From the NCBI GenBank assembly GCA_029260765.1, contig JAJDCP010000180.1:1-64000 (forward strand): a stretch of 64,000 bases of DNA, read 5' to 3'. The DNA comes from Planctomycetota bacterium. GTDB taxonomy: Bacteria; Planctomycetota; J058; JAJDCP01. The notes beneath the pieces were generated by a model that worked only from the letters and a program-made list of their open reading frames with translations, was not told the origin of the DNA and did no database searches. A program made the translations under genes and the position numbers. Each line of letters begins with the position of its first letter. The stretch's first letter is position 1. Positions 1-8,961 of this stretch are shown one piece after another.

Positions 1-1365
1 GCGCATGTGCTCGAGCATCTCGATCGAGACGATGCGGTCGAAGCGCGCCTCGGGCTCGAACACATTGGCATCGCAGGTGCGGATCTCGAGGTTGCTGATT
101 CCCCGGGCAGCGGCGTCGGCCTCGATCGAGGCCTTTTGCAGCGCGCTGTTCGACACTCCGAGCACGCGACTGTTGGGATAGCGCGCGGCGATGAAGAGCG
201 ACAGCGAACCCCAGCCACAACCCAGGTCGAGGACCCGTTGGCCGTCCTCGAGTTGGGCCCTCTCACAATACAGGTCCAGCATCGCCTGTTCGGCAGCATC
301 GAGGTCGGGCGTGGACGCGTCCCACCAGCAACAGCTGTACTTGAGGTGTTTGCCAAGCACGGCCCGGAAGAGCGCGGCGGGCAGCGCGTAGTGTTGTTCG
401 TTGGCCGCCTCGGTGCGGACCGCGATCGGTTCCTCGACAAGCGCTTCTTTGGGAGTCGCAGCGCCACGCTGCAAGCTCACCAGTCGTTGGCTGTTGAGCC
501 GGCGGATGCCCCAGCGGATCAGCGTATCGGGCAGCCAGCCGCGCTCGATCGCGGCGATCAGCCAGGCCAGCGGCCCTGTGTCGCGGGGGAACCAGGGGAA
601 GAAAGCGCTGGTCTCCTGCTGGTAGGCGCGGTAGTCGTCGCCCCGGCTCTTCAAGGCCTGGGCCTCGGTGTAGGGGATGCCGGTCAGTCGGTAGAGGAAC
701 AGCAACATCACCGCCGGCGCAGCCAGCCCCAACCACCACCATGCGGATCCGATCGCCAGCAACGGGTAGCAGAACCAATGCAGCCACTCGAAAAAGTAGT
801 TCGGATGCCGGGAGACACGCCAGAGCCCTTGCCGGCACGTCTTGCCGCGGTTCTCCGGCACGGCGCGCCAGCGTGCGAGCTGCGCGTCGGCGACGCCTTC
901 TCCCACCAGGCTGAGCGCGAACACTGCCAGAGCTGCAGCGGTCCACCACGGATGCAGCGGGGTGCGGTTCTGCAGCGCGAGCAACGCGGGCAGCGAGAAC
1001 AGCACGGCCCAGCTGGCCTGCAGCTGGAAGAATCCGAACAGGTAGGTCTGTGCCCGCTCTCCCCAGCCCTTCCGTAGACTCTGGTAACGGCCGTCCTCGG
1101 GGGCGCCCCAACTGCGCCAGGCCAGGGTGCCCGCCAGGCGCAGCGACCACAACCCCGCGATGGCCAGCACGATTCCGTGGCGGGCCTGCCAGGGGGCGCT
1201 GCTGAGGACATACCAACCCACCAGCAGGCCGATTCCCAGGGCCCAGAAGACATCGACCCAGCCGGCGTTCCCGCTGCGTCGCTGCCAGAGCCAGACGCCA
1301 AGCATCAGCACGGACATGGCCAGGGTTCCGGCCAGGATCTGCACGATCGGTGTCGATGTGAACAT
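1..1365 (-). CDS. DUF1295 membrane domain fused to SAM-dependent methyltransferase (partial)
   Basis: This open frame runs from an ATG at 1365 off the left edge of the window, so at least 455 residues are visible and the C-terminus is missing. Residues 1-255 form a multi-pass membrane protein of the DUF1295/steroid 5-alpha-reductase-like family, with the typical RHPNYFFEW motif and several hydrophobic helices. From about residue 300 the same frame becomes a class I methyltransferase with motif I LDLGCGWGSLSLF and the post-motif SIEMLEHM, as in cyclopropane-fatty-acid-synthase-like enzymes. The two domains are usually separate neighbouring genes; here no stop or frame change separates them. 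The ATG overlaps the stop of the upstream gene (TGATG), implying translational coupling. A role in modifying membrane acyl chains is inferred from the operon; substrates are unknown. Confidence 0.8.
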   Translation of the reverse strand, partial: MFTSTPIVQILAGTLAMSVLMLGVWLWQRRSGNAGWVDVFWALGIGLLVGWYVLSSAPWQARHGIVLAIAGLWSLRLAGTLAWRSWGAPEDGRYQSLRKGWGERAQTYLFGFFQLQASWAVLFSLPALLALQNRTPLHPWWTAAALAVFALSLVGEGVADAQLARWRAVPENRGKTCRQGLWRVSRHPNYFFEWLHWFCYPLLAIGSAWWWLGLAAPAVMLLFLYRLTGIPYTEAQALKSRGDDYRAYQQETSAFFPWFPRDTGPLAWLIAAIERGWLPDTLIRWGIRRLNSQRLVSLQRGAATPKEALVEEPIAVRTEAANEQHYALPAALFRAVLGKHLKYSCCWWDASTPDLDAAEQAMLDLYCERAQLEDGQRVLDLGCGWGSLSLFIAARYPNSRVLGVSNSALQKASIEADAAARGISNLEIRTCDANVFEPEARFDRIVSIEMLEHMR

Positions 1366-2633
1366 CAGCACAACGCTCCCTGCGGGCTTGAGTAGCTGGT
1401 CTGCCAGCTCGGCGAGCAGCTATCGACGCGCGCCCGAGGCCCGACGAGCAACAGCTGCTGATTGCCGATGAACCGCTCGGCGAAACCGGCTTCGCAGTAG
1501 TCGAAGTAGAACAACCATTTGCGGACGAAGCGCTGGTCGAAACCGAGCTCGTGCAGCGCGTCGACCTCGCTGAGCAGGCGTTCGCGCCAGCAGCGCAGGG
1601 TCCTCGCGTAGTGCGGCCCGATGTCTTCTGTGTGGATCGCGCTCAATGACGTCTGGCGGGCGATGCTCTGCATCAGCACGGGCAACGAGAGCAGGCAGCT
1701 TCCCGGGAAGATGTGGCGCTTGATGAAGTCGACTTCCTTGACGTGGCGGGCGTAGTGCCGGGGGTCGATGCTGATGCATTGCAGCAGCATGCGGCCGTGT
1801 GGGGCCAACAGGCGCTCGCAGCTTGCGAAGAAGCCGTCCACGTATTCGGCGCCCACGGCCTCGAGCATTTCGATGCTGACCAGCTTGTCGTACTGGCCCG
1901 TGAGCTGGCGGTAGTCGCGCTCGAGCACCTCCACCCGGTCTTCGAGACCGGCTTCGGCGACCCGCTCGCGGATCACCGCGGCCTGTTCGGCAGAGATGGT
2001 CGTGGTGGTCACGCGGCAGCCGAAGTGGGTCGCGGCGTAGATGGCCATCCCTCCCCAGCCTCCGCCGATCTCGAGCAGGTGGTCGGTGGGGTTGAGTTGG
2101 AGCTTGCAGCAGATCTGCTCGAGTTTGTTGCGGGCGGCCTCTTCGAGGTCCATGGAGGGGTCTTCAAAGACTGCAGAGCTGTAGGTCAGCGTGCTGTCGA
2201 GGAAGAGACGGAAGAAGCGTGGATCGAGGTCGTAGTGCTCGGAGATATTGCGTCGGCTGCCGCCCAGGGTATTGCGATGCAGGCGATGGTACAGCCAGCG
2301 GAGAGGTGCCCCCAGGCGCGCGAGCCCACCGTCGAGGCCCAGGCCGGCCTGGTCGTTGCGCAAGATCCGCCGGATCAGGCCGCTGAGGTCATCGCAGGCC
2401 CAGTGGCCTTCCATGTAGGACTCACCGGCCCCCACGCTGCCGCCGAGGGCGATGGCGGTCCATGCCGAGGGCTGCAGAATGCGGATCTCTGTGGGCTGCG
2501 GGAAGTGGGTGCTGGGCTTACCGAAGCGCCAGGTCTCCGTATCCTCGCGGACAAAAACCTGTCCTTCTTTGAGGGAGCGAAGGTAAGCGAGCACGCGGCG
2601 ACGTGCCCAGCGTTGCAGCCAGGTGGTACTCAT
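1365..2633 (-). CDS. Cyclopropane-fatty-acid-synthase-like methyltransferase
   Basis: This 422-residue protein belongs to the CFA synthase family, which transfers a methyl or methylene group from SAM to the double bond of phospholipid acyl chains. The SAM motif LLEIGGGWGGMAIYAA and the segment SIEMLEAVG are clear, and the length matches the family. The start is the ATG at 2633, which overlaps the DUF1365 stop by four bases (ATGA). An upstream in-frame extension to 2753 is only antisense-like sequence inside DUF1365. In related operons with an FAD oxidoreductase and DUF1365 this enzyme is linked to branched, cyclopropane or furan fatty acids. Which product is made here cannot be told from sequence. 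Confidence 0.9.
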   Translation of the reverse strand: MSTTWLQRWARRRVLAYLRSLKEGQVFVREDTETWRFGKPSTHFPQPTEIRILQPSAWTAIALGGSVGAGESYMEGHWACDDLSGLIRRILRNDQAGLGLDGGLARLGAPLRWLYHRLHRNTLGGSRRNISEHYDLDPRFFRLFLDSTLTYSSAVFEDPSMDLEEAARNKLEQICCKLQLNPTDHLLEIGGGWGGMAIYAATHFGCRVTTTTISAEQAAVIRERVAEAGLEDRVEVLERDYRQLTGQYDKLVSIEMLEAVGAEYVDGFFASCERLLAPHGRMLLQCISIDPRHYARHVKEVDFIKRHIFPGSCLLSLPVLMQSIARQTSLSAIHTEDIGPHYARTLRCWRERLLSEVDALHELGFDQRFVRKWLFYFDYCEAGFAERFIGNQQLLLVGPRARVDSCSPSWQTSYSSPQGALC

Positions 2634-3385
2634 GCCGGGATCTCCTGAGCGTGGCGGGGGTGGGCGTGGAATGGAACCCCCTTGAGCCAGAGTTGCAGTG
2701 CCTGCCAGTAGATGGCGGCAAGCACCTTGAAGGTCATCAACGGGTACAGACACAGAGCGCGGGCCAGCCCGGCTCGATCTAGAGGCCGCCGTCGTAGCGT
2801 CAAGGTCGCAGCGAAGATGCGCTGGCCTGCGTGGAAATTGTGCATCCGGACCGAAAGCGATCGGCAGGGGGCGCTAAACCGCCAGGCATAGAGCTGGTCC
2901 ATGCCGTGGAAGGGAGAGACGTGGAAGCGCTTGGGGAAGGTGGTCGAGAGACCGCGTCCCGGCTCGCGCTCGATGACATAGCTAAAGCGCTCGCCCCACG
3001 GAGTGTTGGTGATCTCGGCGAGCACGGCGCGTGGCGTCGTGGCGCCGGGTTCGTAGCAGTAGTAGAAGCTCACCGGGTTGACCGCGAGTCCGAGATGGCG
3101 CAGCTGGGTGAGCAACCGAATCGGGCCGTTGGGGCGCCAGCCACAAGCTTCTTCGACCGCATTGGCTACGGCGACCTCCAGCGGCAGCTCGGTGGGTCCG
3201 AGGTAGTCGCTGCGGCGAAAGCTGACCAGGTTGGGCCGCTCGTAGGACCACAGCCAGCGACCCTCGAAGACACGGGGCAACTCGGCCAGATCGAGGTAGG
3301 CCATGTACAAGGGGTAGCTGAAGCAGTGCTCGCGAGGCGCATGGCGCGTGTGCCGTACCGTGCCGAAATAGAGGCAGCTGTGCAT
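2630..3385 (-). CDS. DUF1365 family protein
   Basis: The 251-residue protein matches DUF1365 throughout, including the N-terminal MHSCLYFGTVRHTRH, the segment AVNPVSFYYCYE and a C-terminal hydrophobic stretch. The family is almost always found between an FAD-dependent oxidoreductase and a CFA-like methyltransferase, as here, and is assumed to take part in acyl-chain modification, but no reaction is established. It starts about ten bases after the oxidoreductase stop and overlaps the methyltransferase start by four bases, so all three are one transcription unit. Confidence 0.9.
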   Translation of the reverse strand: MHSCLYFGTVRHTRHAPREHCFSYPLYMAYLDLAELPRVFEGRWLWSYERPNLVSFRRSDYLGPTELPLEVAVANAVEEACGWRPNGPIRLLTQLRHLGLAVNPVSFYYCYEPGATTPRAVLAEITNTPWGERFSYVIEREPGRGLSTTFPKRFHVSPFHGMDQLYAWRFSAPCRSLSVRMHNFHAGQRIFAATLTLRRRPLDRAGLARALCLYPLMTFKVLAAIYWQALQLWLKGVPFHAHPRHAQEIPA

Positions 3386-3395
3386 GTCCGGCTCC

Positions 3396-4685
3396 TCAGC
3401 TCTCTACCGTGACAGGCTGATCAGCTGGGCGCAGGGCGTCGTCGAGGCCGCGCCCGAACATCTCGCCGATGCGCAGGGCGCTGTTGACCCCATCTTCGTG
3501 GAAGCCGTAACCCCAGTAGGCGCCGCAGTAATAGGTATTCTGTTGCCCGTTGATCTCGGCATGGCGCGCCTGTGCTCGGACAGCCTCGGCCGTGAAGCGC
3601 GGATGGGAGAACGCGTCGCTGGCGATGATCTTGCTGGCATCGATCGCGGCGCGCCGGTTGAGCGTGACGCAGAAGGTCTCAGGGGCGTCGAGCGACTGCA
3701 GCCGGTTCATGTCGTAGGTCAGGCTGCAGGCCTGCTGGGGCTCGCGGGGCGAGAAGGCGTTCCAGCTGGCCCGGGCCCGCGAGTTCTTCGGAAGCACACG
3801 GGTGTCGGTATGCAGCACCACATCGTTGGGCTGGTAGGCGATGGCCCCGAGAATGCTCGACTCGGACGGGCTCGGGTCTGTCAACATCGCCAGCGCCTGG
3901 TCGCTGTGGACGGCCAGCACGACCGCGTCGAAGCGTTCCCAGCGACCGCCGCGGGTCTTGATCTCGGGGCCATCGGCCAGCCGGCGGATCGCCACCACAG
4001 GGCTGGCCAGGCGCACATTCTGGCGGAAGGGAGCGACCAGCGGCTCGATGTAGCTCATGGAGCCGCCGCGCACCACGCGCCACGCGGAGCGCTCGTCGAC
4101 CTGCAGGAAGCCGTGGTTGGCGAAGAAGCGGGCGAAGAACTGCATCGGCATGCCGAGCAGGTCTGTCTGCGACGCGCTCCAGATCGCGCAACCGAGAGGA
4201 ACGATGTGGCGCTCGATGAACGTCGGCCGGTACCTCTTCTCCGCCAGGAATTCAGCCAGGCTCAGCTCCGGGTTCGGCGCCTCGAGGAAAGCACGCGCAT
4301 CGTCGAAGAAGCGCAGGATGTCCCGCAGCATGCCGTAGAACGAAGGGCGAAGGAGATTGCTGCGCTGGGCGAACAGTCCGTTGAGGGACGTGGGGTTGTA
4401 TTCCAGGCCATTGTCTTCACAGCGCACGCTGAAGCTCATGGTCGAAGCCTGGCTGGGAACGTCCAACAGCTCGAGCATGCGGATGAAGCCTGGGTAGGTC
4501 TGCTCGTTGAAGACGATGAAGCCGCTGTCGACATTCCATCTCCCGGAGGGGCGTTGCAGGCTGCGGGTGTGGGTGTGGCCCCCCAGACGAGCGCGCGCTT
4601 CGAACACCGTGACCTTATGCGGGCCGTGGAGGAGGCGTGCGGTCAGCATTCCCGAGATTCCCGTTCCAATCACAGCACAATGCAT
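3396..4685 (-). CDS. FAD-dependent oxidoreductase, amine-oxidase/desaturase-like
   Basis: This 429-residue flavoprotein begins with a Rossmann motif (VIGTGISGMLTA, GxGxxG) and continues with the RxGGH segment (ARLGGHTHT) typical of the amine-oxidase/phytoene-desaturase superfamily. It is the first gene of the lipid operon, followed by DUF1365 and the CFA-like enzyme. Comparable flavoproteins act on acyl chains before or after methylation, for example in branched or furan fatty acid formation; that role is inferred. The ATG at 4685 is preceded by a good Shine-Dalgarno (GAGGAGAG), and the promoter upstream carries CarH-type boxes. Confidence 0.88.
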   Translation of the reverse strand: MHCAVIGTGISGMLTARLLHGPHKVTVFEARARLGGHTHTRSLQRPSGRWNVDSGFIVFNEQTYPGFIRMLELLDVPSQASTMSFSVRCEDNGLEYNPTSLNGLFAQRSNLLRPSFYGMLRDILRFFDDARAFLEAPNPELSLAEFLAEKRYRPTFIERHIVPLGCAIWSASQTDLLGMPMQFFARFFANHGFLQVDERSAWRVVRGGSMSYIEPLVAPFRQNVRLASPVVAIRRLADGPEIKTRGGRWERFDAVVLAVHSDQALAMLTDPSPSESSILGAIAYQPNDVVLHTDTRVLPKNSRARASWNAFSPREPQQACSLTYDMNRLQSLDAPETFCVTLNRRAAIDASKIIASDAFSHPRFTAEAVRAQARHAEINGQQNTYYCGAYWGYGFHEDGVNSALRIGEMFGRGLDDALRPADQPVTVES

Positions 4686-4704
4686 TACAAACTCTCCTCA
4701 TAAT

Positions 4705-4722
4705 CTATACATTAACTATACA
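4705..4722. promoter_or_regulatory. Putative CarH operator: two TnTACA boxes 11 bp apart
   Basis: Two copies of CTATACA begin at 4705 and 4716, exactly one helical turn apart, 20-37 bp upstream of the FAD oxidoreductase start and overlapping its promoter. Both fit the TnTACA core bound by CarA/CarH repressors, and 11-bp direct repeats are the known CarH arrangement. The adjacent CarH-type gene makes it the obvious ligand. A run of nine A residues (minus strand, 4746-4754) lies just upstream. Confidence 0.6.
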
Positions 4723-4764
4723 GATCTTCGGCGGAGTGCAAGTGGTTTTTTTTTGAGAGGGAGC

Positions 4765-5676
4765 TCAGCGCAGGCTGGAGAGCAGCTCAGAGACGGCGTT
4801 CGAGCGCCAGGGATGGCCTCGAATAATACGGATTCCCGCGGAGCTGAGCTCGTCATCCTGGTCGGGTACGCCTTGACCGCCGATGGCGATCTGCGCGTCG
4901 ACTTGCTGCACACGCGTCAGCAGCTGTGGGCGGTGGGCTTCGAACAGGGCTCTGCGTGTCACCGACAGCATCGCCACGCGCGGCCGGAGCTTGCGGCAGG
5001 CGATGACCAGGTCCTCGAACGGCAGGGAGGGCCCGAGATAGATGGTGCGCGCGCCGGCGCGGACCAACGCGTGGCTCAGGCTGAGCAGACCGAGCTCGTG
5101 GCTCTCGTCGGGGAAACATGCGCACAAACAGAGCATTCCCCCCGCCGGTCTGCCGTTCAGCTCGAGAATGCGGCGCAAGCGGTTCCCCACAGCTTCGCTG
5201 AACAGATGCTCGGAGGCCACGCTGCAGCCGCCTTGTGCCCACAGCTCCCCGATCGCGATCGCGGCAGGCTCGATGATGCGCTCGATGACCAGCGCCGGGC
5301 TGAGCAGCGTGAACGCATGGTTCAGGTGCTCCTCCAGGCGGCCGCCGTCCATCTCCACACTGGCCTGCACCAACTGTTCAGCGTGTTTTTCCAGCGAGGA
5401 AAAGGACCGCGCAGGAACGGGGGAGGGGGCTGCCTCCAACAGGGCATCACGCCCCATGCGAGCGATCTCCCCGATCGATCGTCCCTGCTCGATCAGACCT
5501 TTCACCGCCTGCAGCAAGGCCAGATCCTGCTCGCTGTACAGGCGGTGCCCCGTGCCGGTGCGTTCAGGTCGAAGCAGGTTGTAGCGAAGCTCCCAGGCGC
5601 GCAGCAGAGACGGCGAGAAGCCCGTGGCGCGGGTGATGGAGCGGATCTTGTAGCGTCCTGTCGTGGACGGAGCCAT
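4765..5676 (-). CDS. carH: CarH/LitR-type B12-dependent MerR photoreceptor repressor
   Basis: The 303-residue protein has an N-terminal MerR winged helix (residues 8-78) followed by a cobalamin-binding region. Residues 146-157 give the W-x9-EH light-sensing motif (W146, E156-H157), and ESHELG at 191-196 is the ExHxxG lower-ligand motif with H193. These are the hallmarks of adenosylcobalamin photoreceptors that hold DNA as tetramers in the dark and release it in light. The gene lies directly upstream of the FAD-DUF1365-CFA-like operon, which carries matching boxes in its promoter, so light-induced lipid modification is the likely output. The start has AGGCAGG just upstream. Autoregulation is possible. 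Confidence 0.88.
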   Translation of the reverse strand: MAPSTTGRYKIRSITRATGFSPSLLRAWELRYNLLRPERTGTGHRLYSEQDLALLQAVKGLIEQGRSIGEIARMGRDALLEAAPSPVPARSFSSLEKHAEQLVQASVEMDGGRLEEHLNHAFTLLSPALVIERIIEPAAIAIGELWAQGGCSVASEHLFSEAVGNRLRRILELNGRPAGGMLCLCACFPDESHELGLLSLSHALVRAGARTIYLGPSLPFEDLVIACRKLRPRVAMLSVTRRALFEAHRPQLLTRVQQVDAQIAIGGQGVPDQDDELSSAGIRIIRGHPWRSNAVSELLSSLR

Positions 5677-5697
5677 CCTGCCTCCAAGGTGAGACGT

Positions 5698-5760
5698 TTT
5701 CTATACGACCTATATATTGTGTATCGTTTTTGTTCCCGTATTGTAATGGTTAGTTCCAAA
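5698..5760 (-). promoter_or_regulatory. AT-rich promoter region of the carH-type gene
   Basis: This block is strikingly AT-rich against its surroundings. On the minus strand it contains TATATAG and GTATAG copies just upstream of the photoreceptor start, plus a TACACA and a TACAAT element. It probably holds the promoter and weaker versions of the operator boxes seen at 4705-4722. The exact -10 element cannot be chosen by eye. Confidence 0.4.
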
Positions 5761-5845
5761 AAAATCGCGCAAGCCCCACAGCCTGCGGGGTCTGAGACCT
5801 GCAGGTTGAGGACGCTATGGCGAGGTGTTGTTGGGGGAGGAGCTC

Positions 5846-7360
5846 TCAGGCGTTCTCTTGAGCCAGCTCAGCGGTGCGTTTGCGCTCGGCGCGGGCCAGG
5901 ATCGCCACAGCGACCATGATGCTGGCCAGGCTGATCCAATCCTCAGGTTTGGGGAACTTCGTTCCGAACAGGGCCCAGGTCAGCAGCGTCGCCGAGGTCC
6001 CCGCCAACAGCGAGGTCAGGCGGTTGACCAGGCCCGCGAAGGTCGCCGTGCGCCCCTTGTACATGAAGATGAAGACCGAGAAGAAGGCGACCACGCCAAA
6101 CACGGTACCGGCTGCGAAAGCGGCAAACCAGAACGGCCGCAGATTCGAGGCAGCGCGCCGCACGGTCTCGAGCTTTTCAGTGAGCTGAAAGCGCCCAGCC
6201 GGGGGATGCGTCTCGGTGTTGAACCAAGCGTAGCTGACCAGCGTACGTGTGCTCGCCCCCGTATTGTCGACAGCCATTCCGTCGAGCATGGCCTGCTGCG
6301 TTGCCGTGGAGACCCGCAGCCGCACCTCACCCACCGGATAATGGTGAACGCCGAGGTCCGCCGCGCTGTCCCACACCAGCGTGAGGGTGTCCGGTCCACG
6401 CGGGGGCCGAGCAGAGAGAGTCGCTGCTCGGAAGGGCCCGCCTGTCGAGAATTCGATCTTCACGGGTCCTGCGGCGGCCGAAGCCAGCTCCAAGCGCGCC
6501 GATCCTCGCAGGCTCTTGCCGGTCACCACGCTCAAGGAGTCGGCCGAAGCGCTCACCTGGGCCGTGTCTGGCGTGACGGTTCCGGACCAGACCGTGATCT
6601 GCTTGGTGATGGTCTCACCGAAGAAACTGGGACCCAGGACGATGAACGCCATCACCAGGGTCAACGTCAGTGATGCCGAGATCTGTTCGACGGCGAAGAA
6701 GCCCTTGTTGTCTTGAGGAGCCGAGCGATCACGCGTGTTCTTGTAGTAGTTCATGATGTAGATGCGGATCGCGTAGGCAGTGATGTAGCTGCCAAAGATC
6801 GTCAAAGCATACGGCTGCTTGAAGAACACGAAGTGGGCTGCCGTGCCGTCCGCCTTGAAGAGCGGCAAGATGGTCTTGATCGCGATCGCCAGCAGGGCGA
6901 AGGCGATGGCCAGGTTCTCTTCCCAGTAGACCTTCTTCTTCAAAATCCCCTGGCGCGTTTGCACAAAGTCGACCGCGCGGCTGGCGACGATCACGCTGCC
7001 GCGCATGATCACCATCGCGACCATGATCGAGATCGGTAGCGTATACATCAGGGTGGTCGTGGTAATGACCACGGCGGTGAAGACGCCCGAAGGCAGGATA
7101 TAGAGGTACTCACGTGGGAAGCTGAGGTGGCCCCACTGCACCGAACGGTTGGACTTCAGCTTGTACCATCCGAGCACCAGCACCACGGAGAGGCACAGCA
7201 ACGTGCCGCCGGCGGTGTTGTAGGTGGTGAAGACCAGCCCGTCCATCTTCTGCACGGCCAGGAAGTACTTCACCAGCACGCCGACCAGGGTGTAGCACAG
7301 AAAATAGCCGACACACAGCTGTATCAGCCGGCCGGTACTGCCGTCCGGGTTCTTCCACAT
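5846..7360 (-). CDS. Polytopic membrane protein with an internal soluble domain, DMT-like
   Basis: The 504-residue protein has about seven hydrophobic helices in residues 1-260, then a soluble insert of roughly 140 residues rich in Thr, Ser and beta-strand patterns, then about three more helices near the C-terminus. The helix layout recalls drug/metabolite transporters (EamA-like), but no signature motif is decisive. The start chosen is the ATG at 7360 with GAGGAA upstream, rather than the longer frame from 7438. It lies downstream of the FtsX-like permease on the same strand, 145 bases away. Substrate and function are unknown. Confidence 0.7.
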   Translation of the reverse strand: MWKNPDGSTGRLIQLCVGYFLCYTLVGVLVKYFLAVQKMDGLVFTTYNTAGGTLLCLSVVLVLGWYKLKSNRSVQWGHLSFPREYLYILPSGVFTAVVITTTTLMYTLPISIMVAMVIMRGSVIVASRAVDFVQTRQGILKKKVYWEENLAIAFALLAIAIKTILPLFKADGTAAHFVFFKQPYALTIFGSYITAYAIRIYIMNYYKNTRDRSAPQDNKGFFAVEQISASLTLTLVMAFIVLGPSFFGETITKQITVWSGTVTPDTAQVSASADSLSVVTGKSLRGSARLELASAAAGPVKIEFSTGGPFRAATLSARPPRGPDTLTLVWDSAADLGVHHYPVGEVRLRVSTATQQAMLDGMAVDNTGASTRTLVSYAWFNTETHPPAGRFQLTEKLETVRRAASNLRPFWFAAFAAGTVFGVVAFFSVFIFMYKGRTATFAGLVNRLTSLLAGTSATLLTWALFGTKFPKPEDWISLASIMVAVAILARAERKRTAELAQENA

Positions 7361-7505
7361 GAAGTCTTCCTCGAGATTTTTTTGTGAGCGGCCCCCAATA
7401 TAAAGAATTAGCGAAGAAACCGTGAAGCTAATGTGCATCTACGCAGCGGGGACCGCACTGCACACACCTTTGCACTGTCTGTTGGGAGCGCCCACAGCGC
7501 CGCGG

Positions 7506-8873
7506 CTATTCTGCGCGCAGGGCGTCGATCGGATCGAGGCGGGCGGCGCGGTTGGCAGGATAGATGCCCGCCAGCATGCCGATCACGCAGGAGAAGATCG
7601 GCGCACCGATCATCAGCCACCAGGGGAATACGAAGAACGAGTAGCCCTCGAGTGCCGCGGCCGCCTCGATCGTTTCCTTGGCGAGCGCGTCGCCGGCCAG
7701 GCCGAGCCCGACCGCCAAGACTGTGCCAGCCAGGCCCCCGGCCAGGCCGATGGCTGCCGCCTCGATGGCGAACAGCCGACGGATGGTCGGGGCTGTCATG
7801 CCCAGCGCTTTCATCACTCCGATCTCACGAGTACGTTCGCTGATCGCCATCAAGAGCGTGTTGACGATGCCCAGGGTCGCGACCAGCAGGGCGAGCAGCC
7901 CGACCGAGGACATCACGATGTCGACAACCAGAAAGACCTGATTGACCTCACGCAGTCCGTCGCTGAGCGAGCGGGCGTTGAGGTCCATGTCGAGGATCTT
8001 CTGCTTGACCGTCTCCGGGTCGGTCTTGTCGGCCACCCGCACCTGGGCCTGGAAGCCGATCTTGGCGTCGGAGAGGAACTCGCTCTGCCCGCTCTGGTAA
8101 CGCCCGAGGTTCTTACCCAGCTCGAGGCTGGGAAACACCATCCGTGACAAGGGGCTTCGCTCGGAGAGACCGACGATCCGCGCCCGGAAGACCTGGCGCT
8201 GCTGCTCGTAGGCCTCAGGATCGCGGAAGACGAAGCGCCGTAGAACACTGTCGAGTTTGGGGATGCGGATCTCGATCTCGCGTCCGATCAAGTCGTCGGG
8301 GGGTAAGCCCCAACTCTCCGCGAACTGCGGGCTGATGGCGATCTCCGTCGAATCCGCGCTATTCGGAAGGCGGCCGTGGGTCGGCGTGCCCATCAGGGGA
8401 TTCGTGCTCAGCACGGCCATGTCGGCGTGGTACCACGAGGCGTGCGCGGTGTCGGCGCCGACCAGGCGCACCCCATCGACCTCGAACCAGGTGGTCGGCT
8501 CGACCCGTTCGACTCCCTCGAGCGCACGCAGCGCCTCGACCTGTTCGCTGGTGATGCGGGCACCAGCCCGGCTGACGCGCTTTCTCTCTTCTTCTTCGGC
8601 CGTGATCGGCTTCGAGGGACGGCCGATGGAATTCAAACGGTCGAGGAAATTCGCGCCCGCCTGGTCGAACACCTTCGGATAGACGATCAGCACGCGTTCG
8701 TTGGCGAACGCCAGGAACTGCTCGTTGATGTAGCTTTGCAACCCCTGGCCCAGTCCGACCATCAAGGTGATGGCGAAGGCGCCGATGCCGATGCCAACAG
8801 CCGTGAGCCCTGTGCGCAGCGGTTGTTTGCGGAAGGCGCCGAGGATATCGTCTAGGTAGTCGAGCAGGCGCAC
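7506..8873 (-). CDS. FtsX/MacB-type ABC transporter permease
   Basis: This 455-residue protein starts with a membrane helix (residues about 20-45, AVGIGIGAFAITLMVGLGQG), has a large extracytoplasmic MacB-PCD-like domain to about residue 320, then three C-terminal helices with the FtsX signature SERTREIGVMKALG. Such permeases work with an ATPase such as MacB or LolD in lipoprotein or drug export or mechanotransmission. No ATPase or adaptor gene is nearby, so its partner must be encoded elsewhere. The GTG start at 8873 is supported by AGGAGG seven bases upstream. Confidence 0.88.
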   Translation of the reverse strand: MRLLDYLDDILGAFRKQPLRTGLTAVGIGIGAFAITLMVGLGQGLQSYINEQFLAFANERVLIVYPKVFDQAGANFLDRLNSIGRPSKPITAEEEERKRVSRAGARITSEQVEALRALEGVERVEPTTWFEVDGVRLVGADTAHASWYHADMAVLSTNPLMGTPTHGRLPNSADSTEIAISPQFAESWGLPPDDLIGREIEIRIPKLDSVLRRFVFRDPEAYEQQRQVFRARIVGLSERSPLSRMVFPSLELGKNLGRYQSGQSEFLSDAKIGFQAQVRVADKTDPETVKQKILDMDLNARSLSDGLREVNQVFLVVDIVMSSVGLLALLVATLGIVNTLLMAISERTREIGVMKALGMTAPTIRRLFAIEAAAIGLAGGLAGTVLAVGLGLAGDALAKETIEAAAALEGYSFFVFPWWLMIGAPIFSCVIGMLAGIYPANRAARLDPIDALRAE

Positions 8874-8961
8874 AGTGGGCCCTCCTGGCCGTTTGGCCGG
8901 CAGCGACCGGCGAGTGTAGCGGATGGTCCGAGGGCAGACAAGCCGCGTAGGTTCCCGAAAC

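Noticed and set aside
7..1077. Long plus-strand open frame opposite the DUF1295-methyltransferase gene
   Set aside because: Composition is antisense-like (Gly, Arg, Gln, Asp rich) with no motif, while the opposite strand encodes two recognisable domains.
4746..4754. Run of nine T as a plus-strand terminator
   Set aside because: No plus-strand gene precedes it and no stem is adjacent; on the minus strand it is an A-run upstream of the oxidoreductase promoter.
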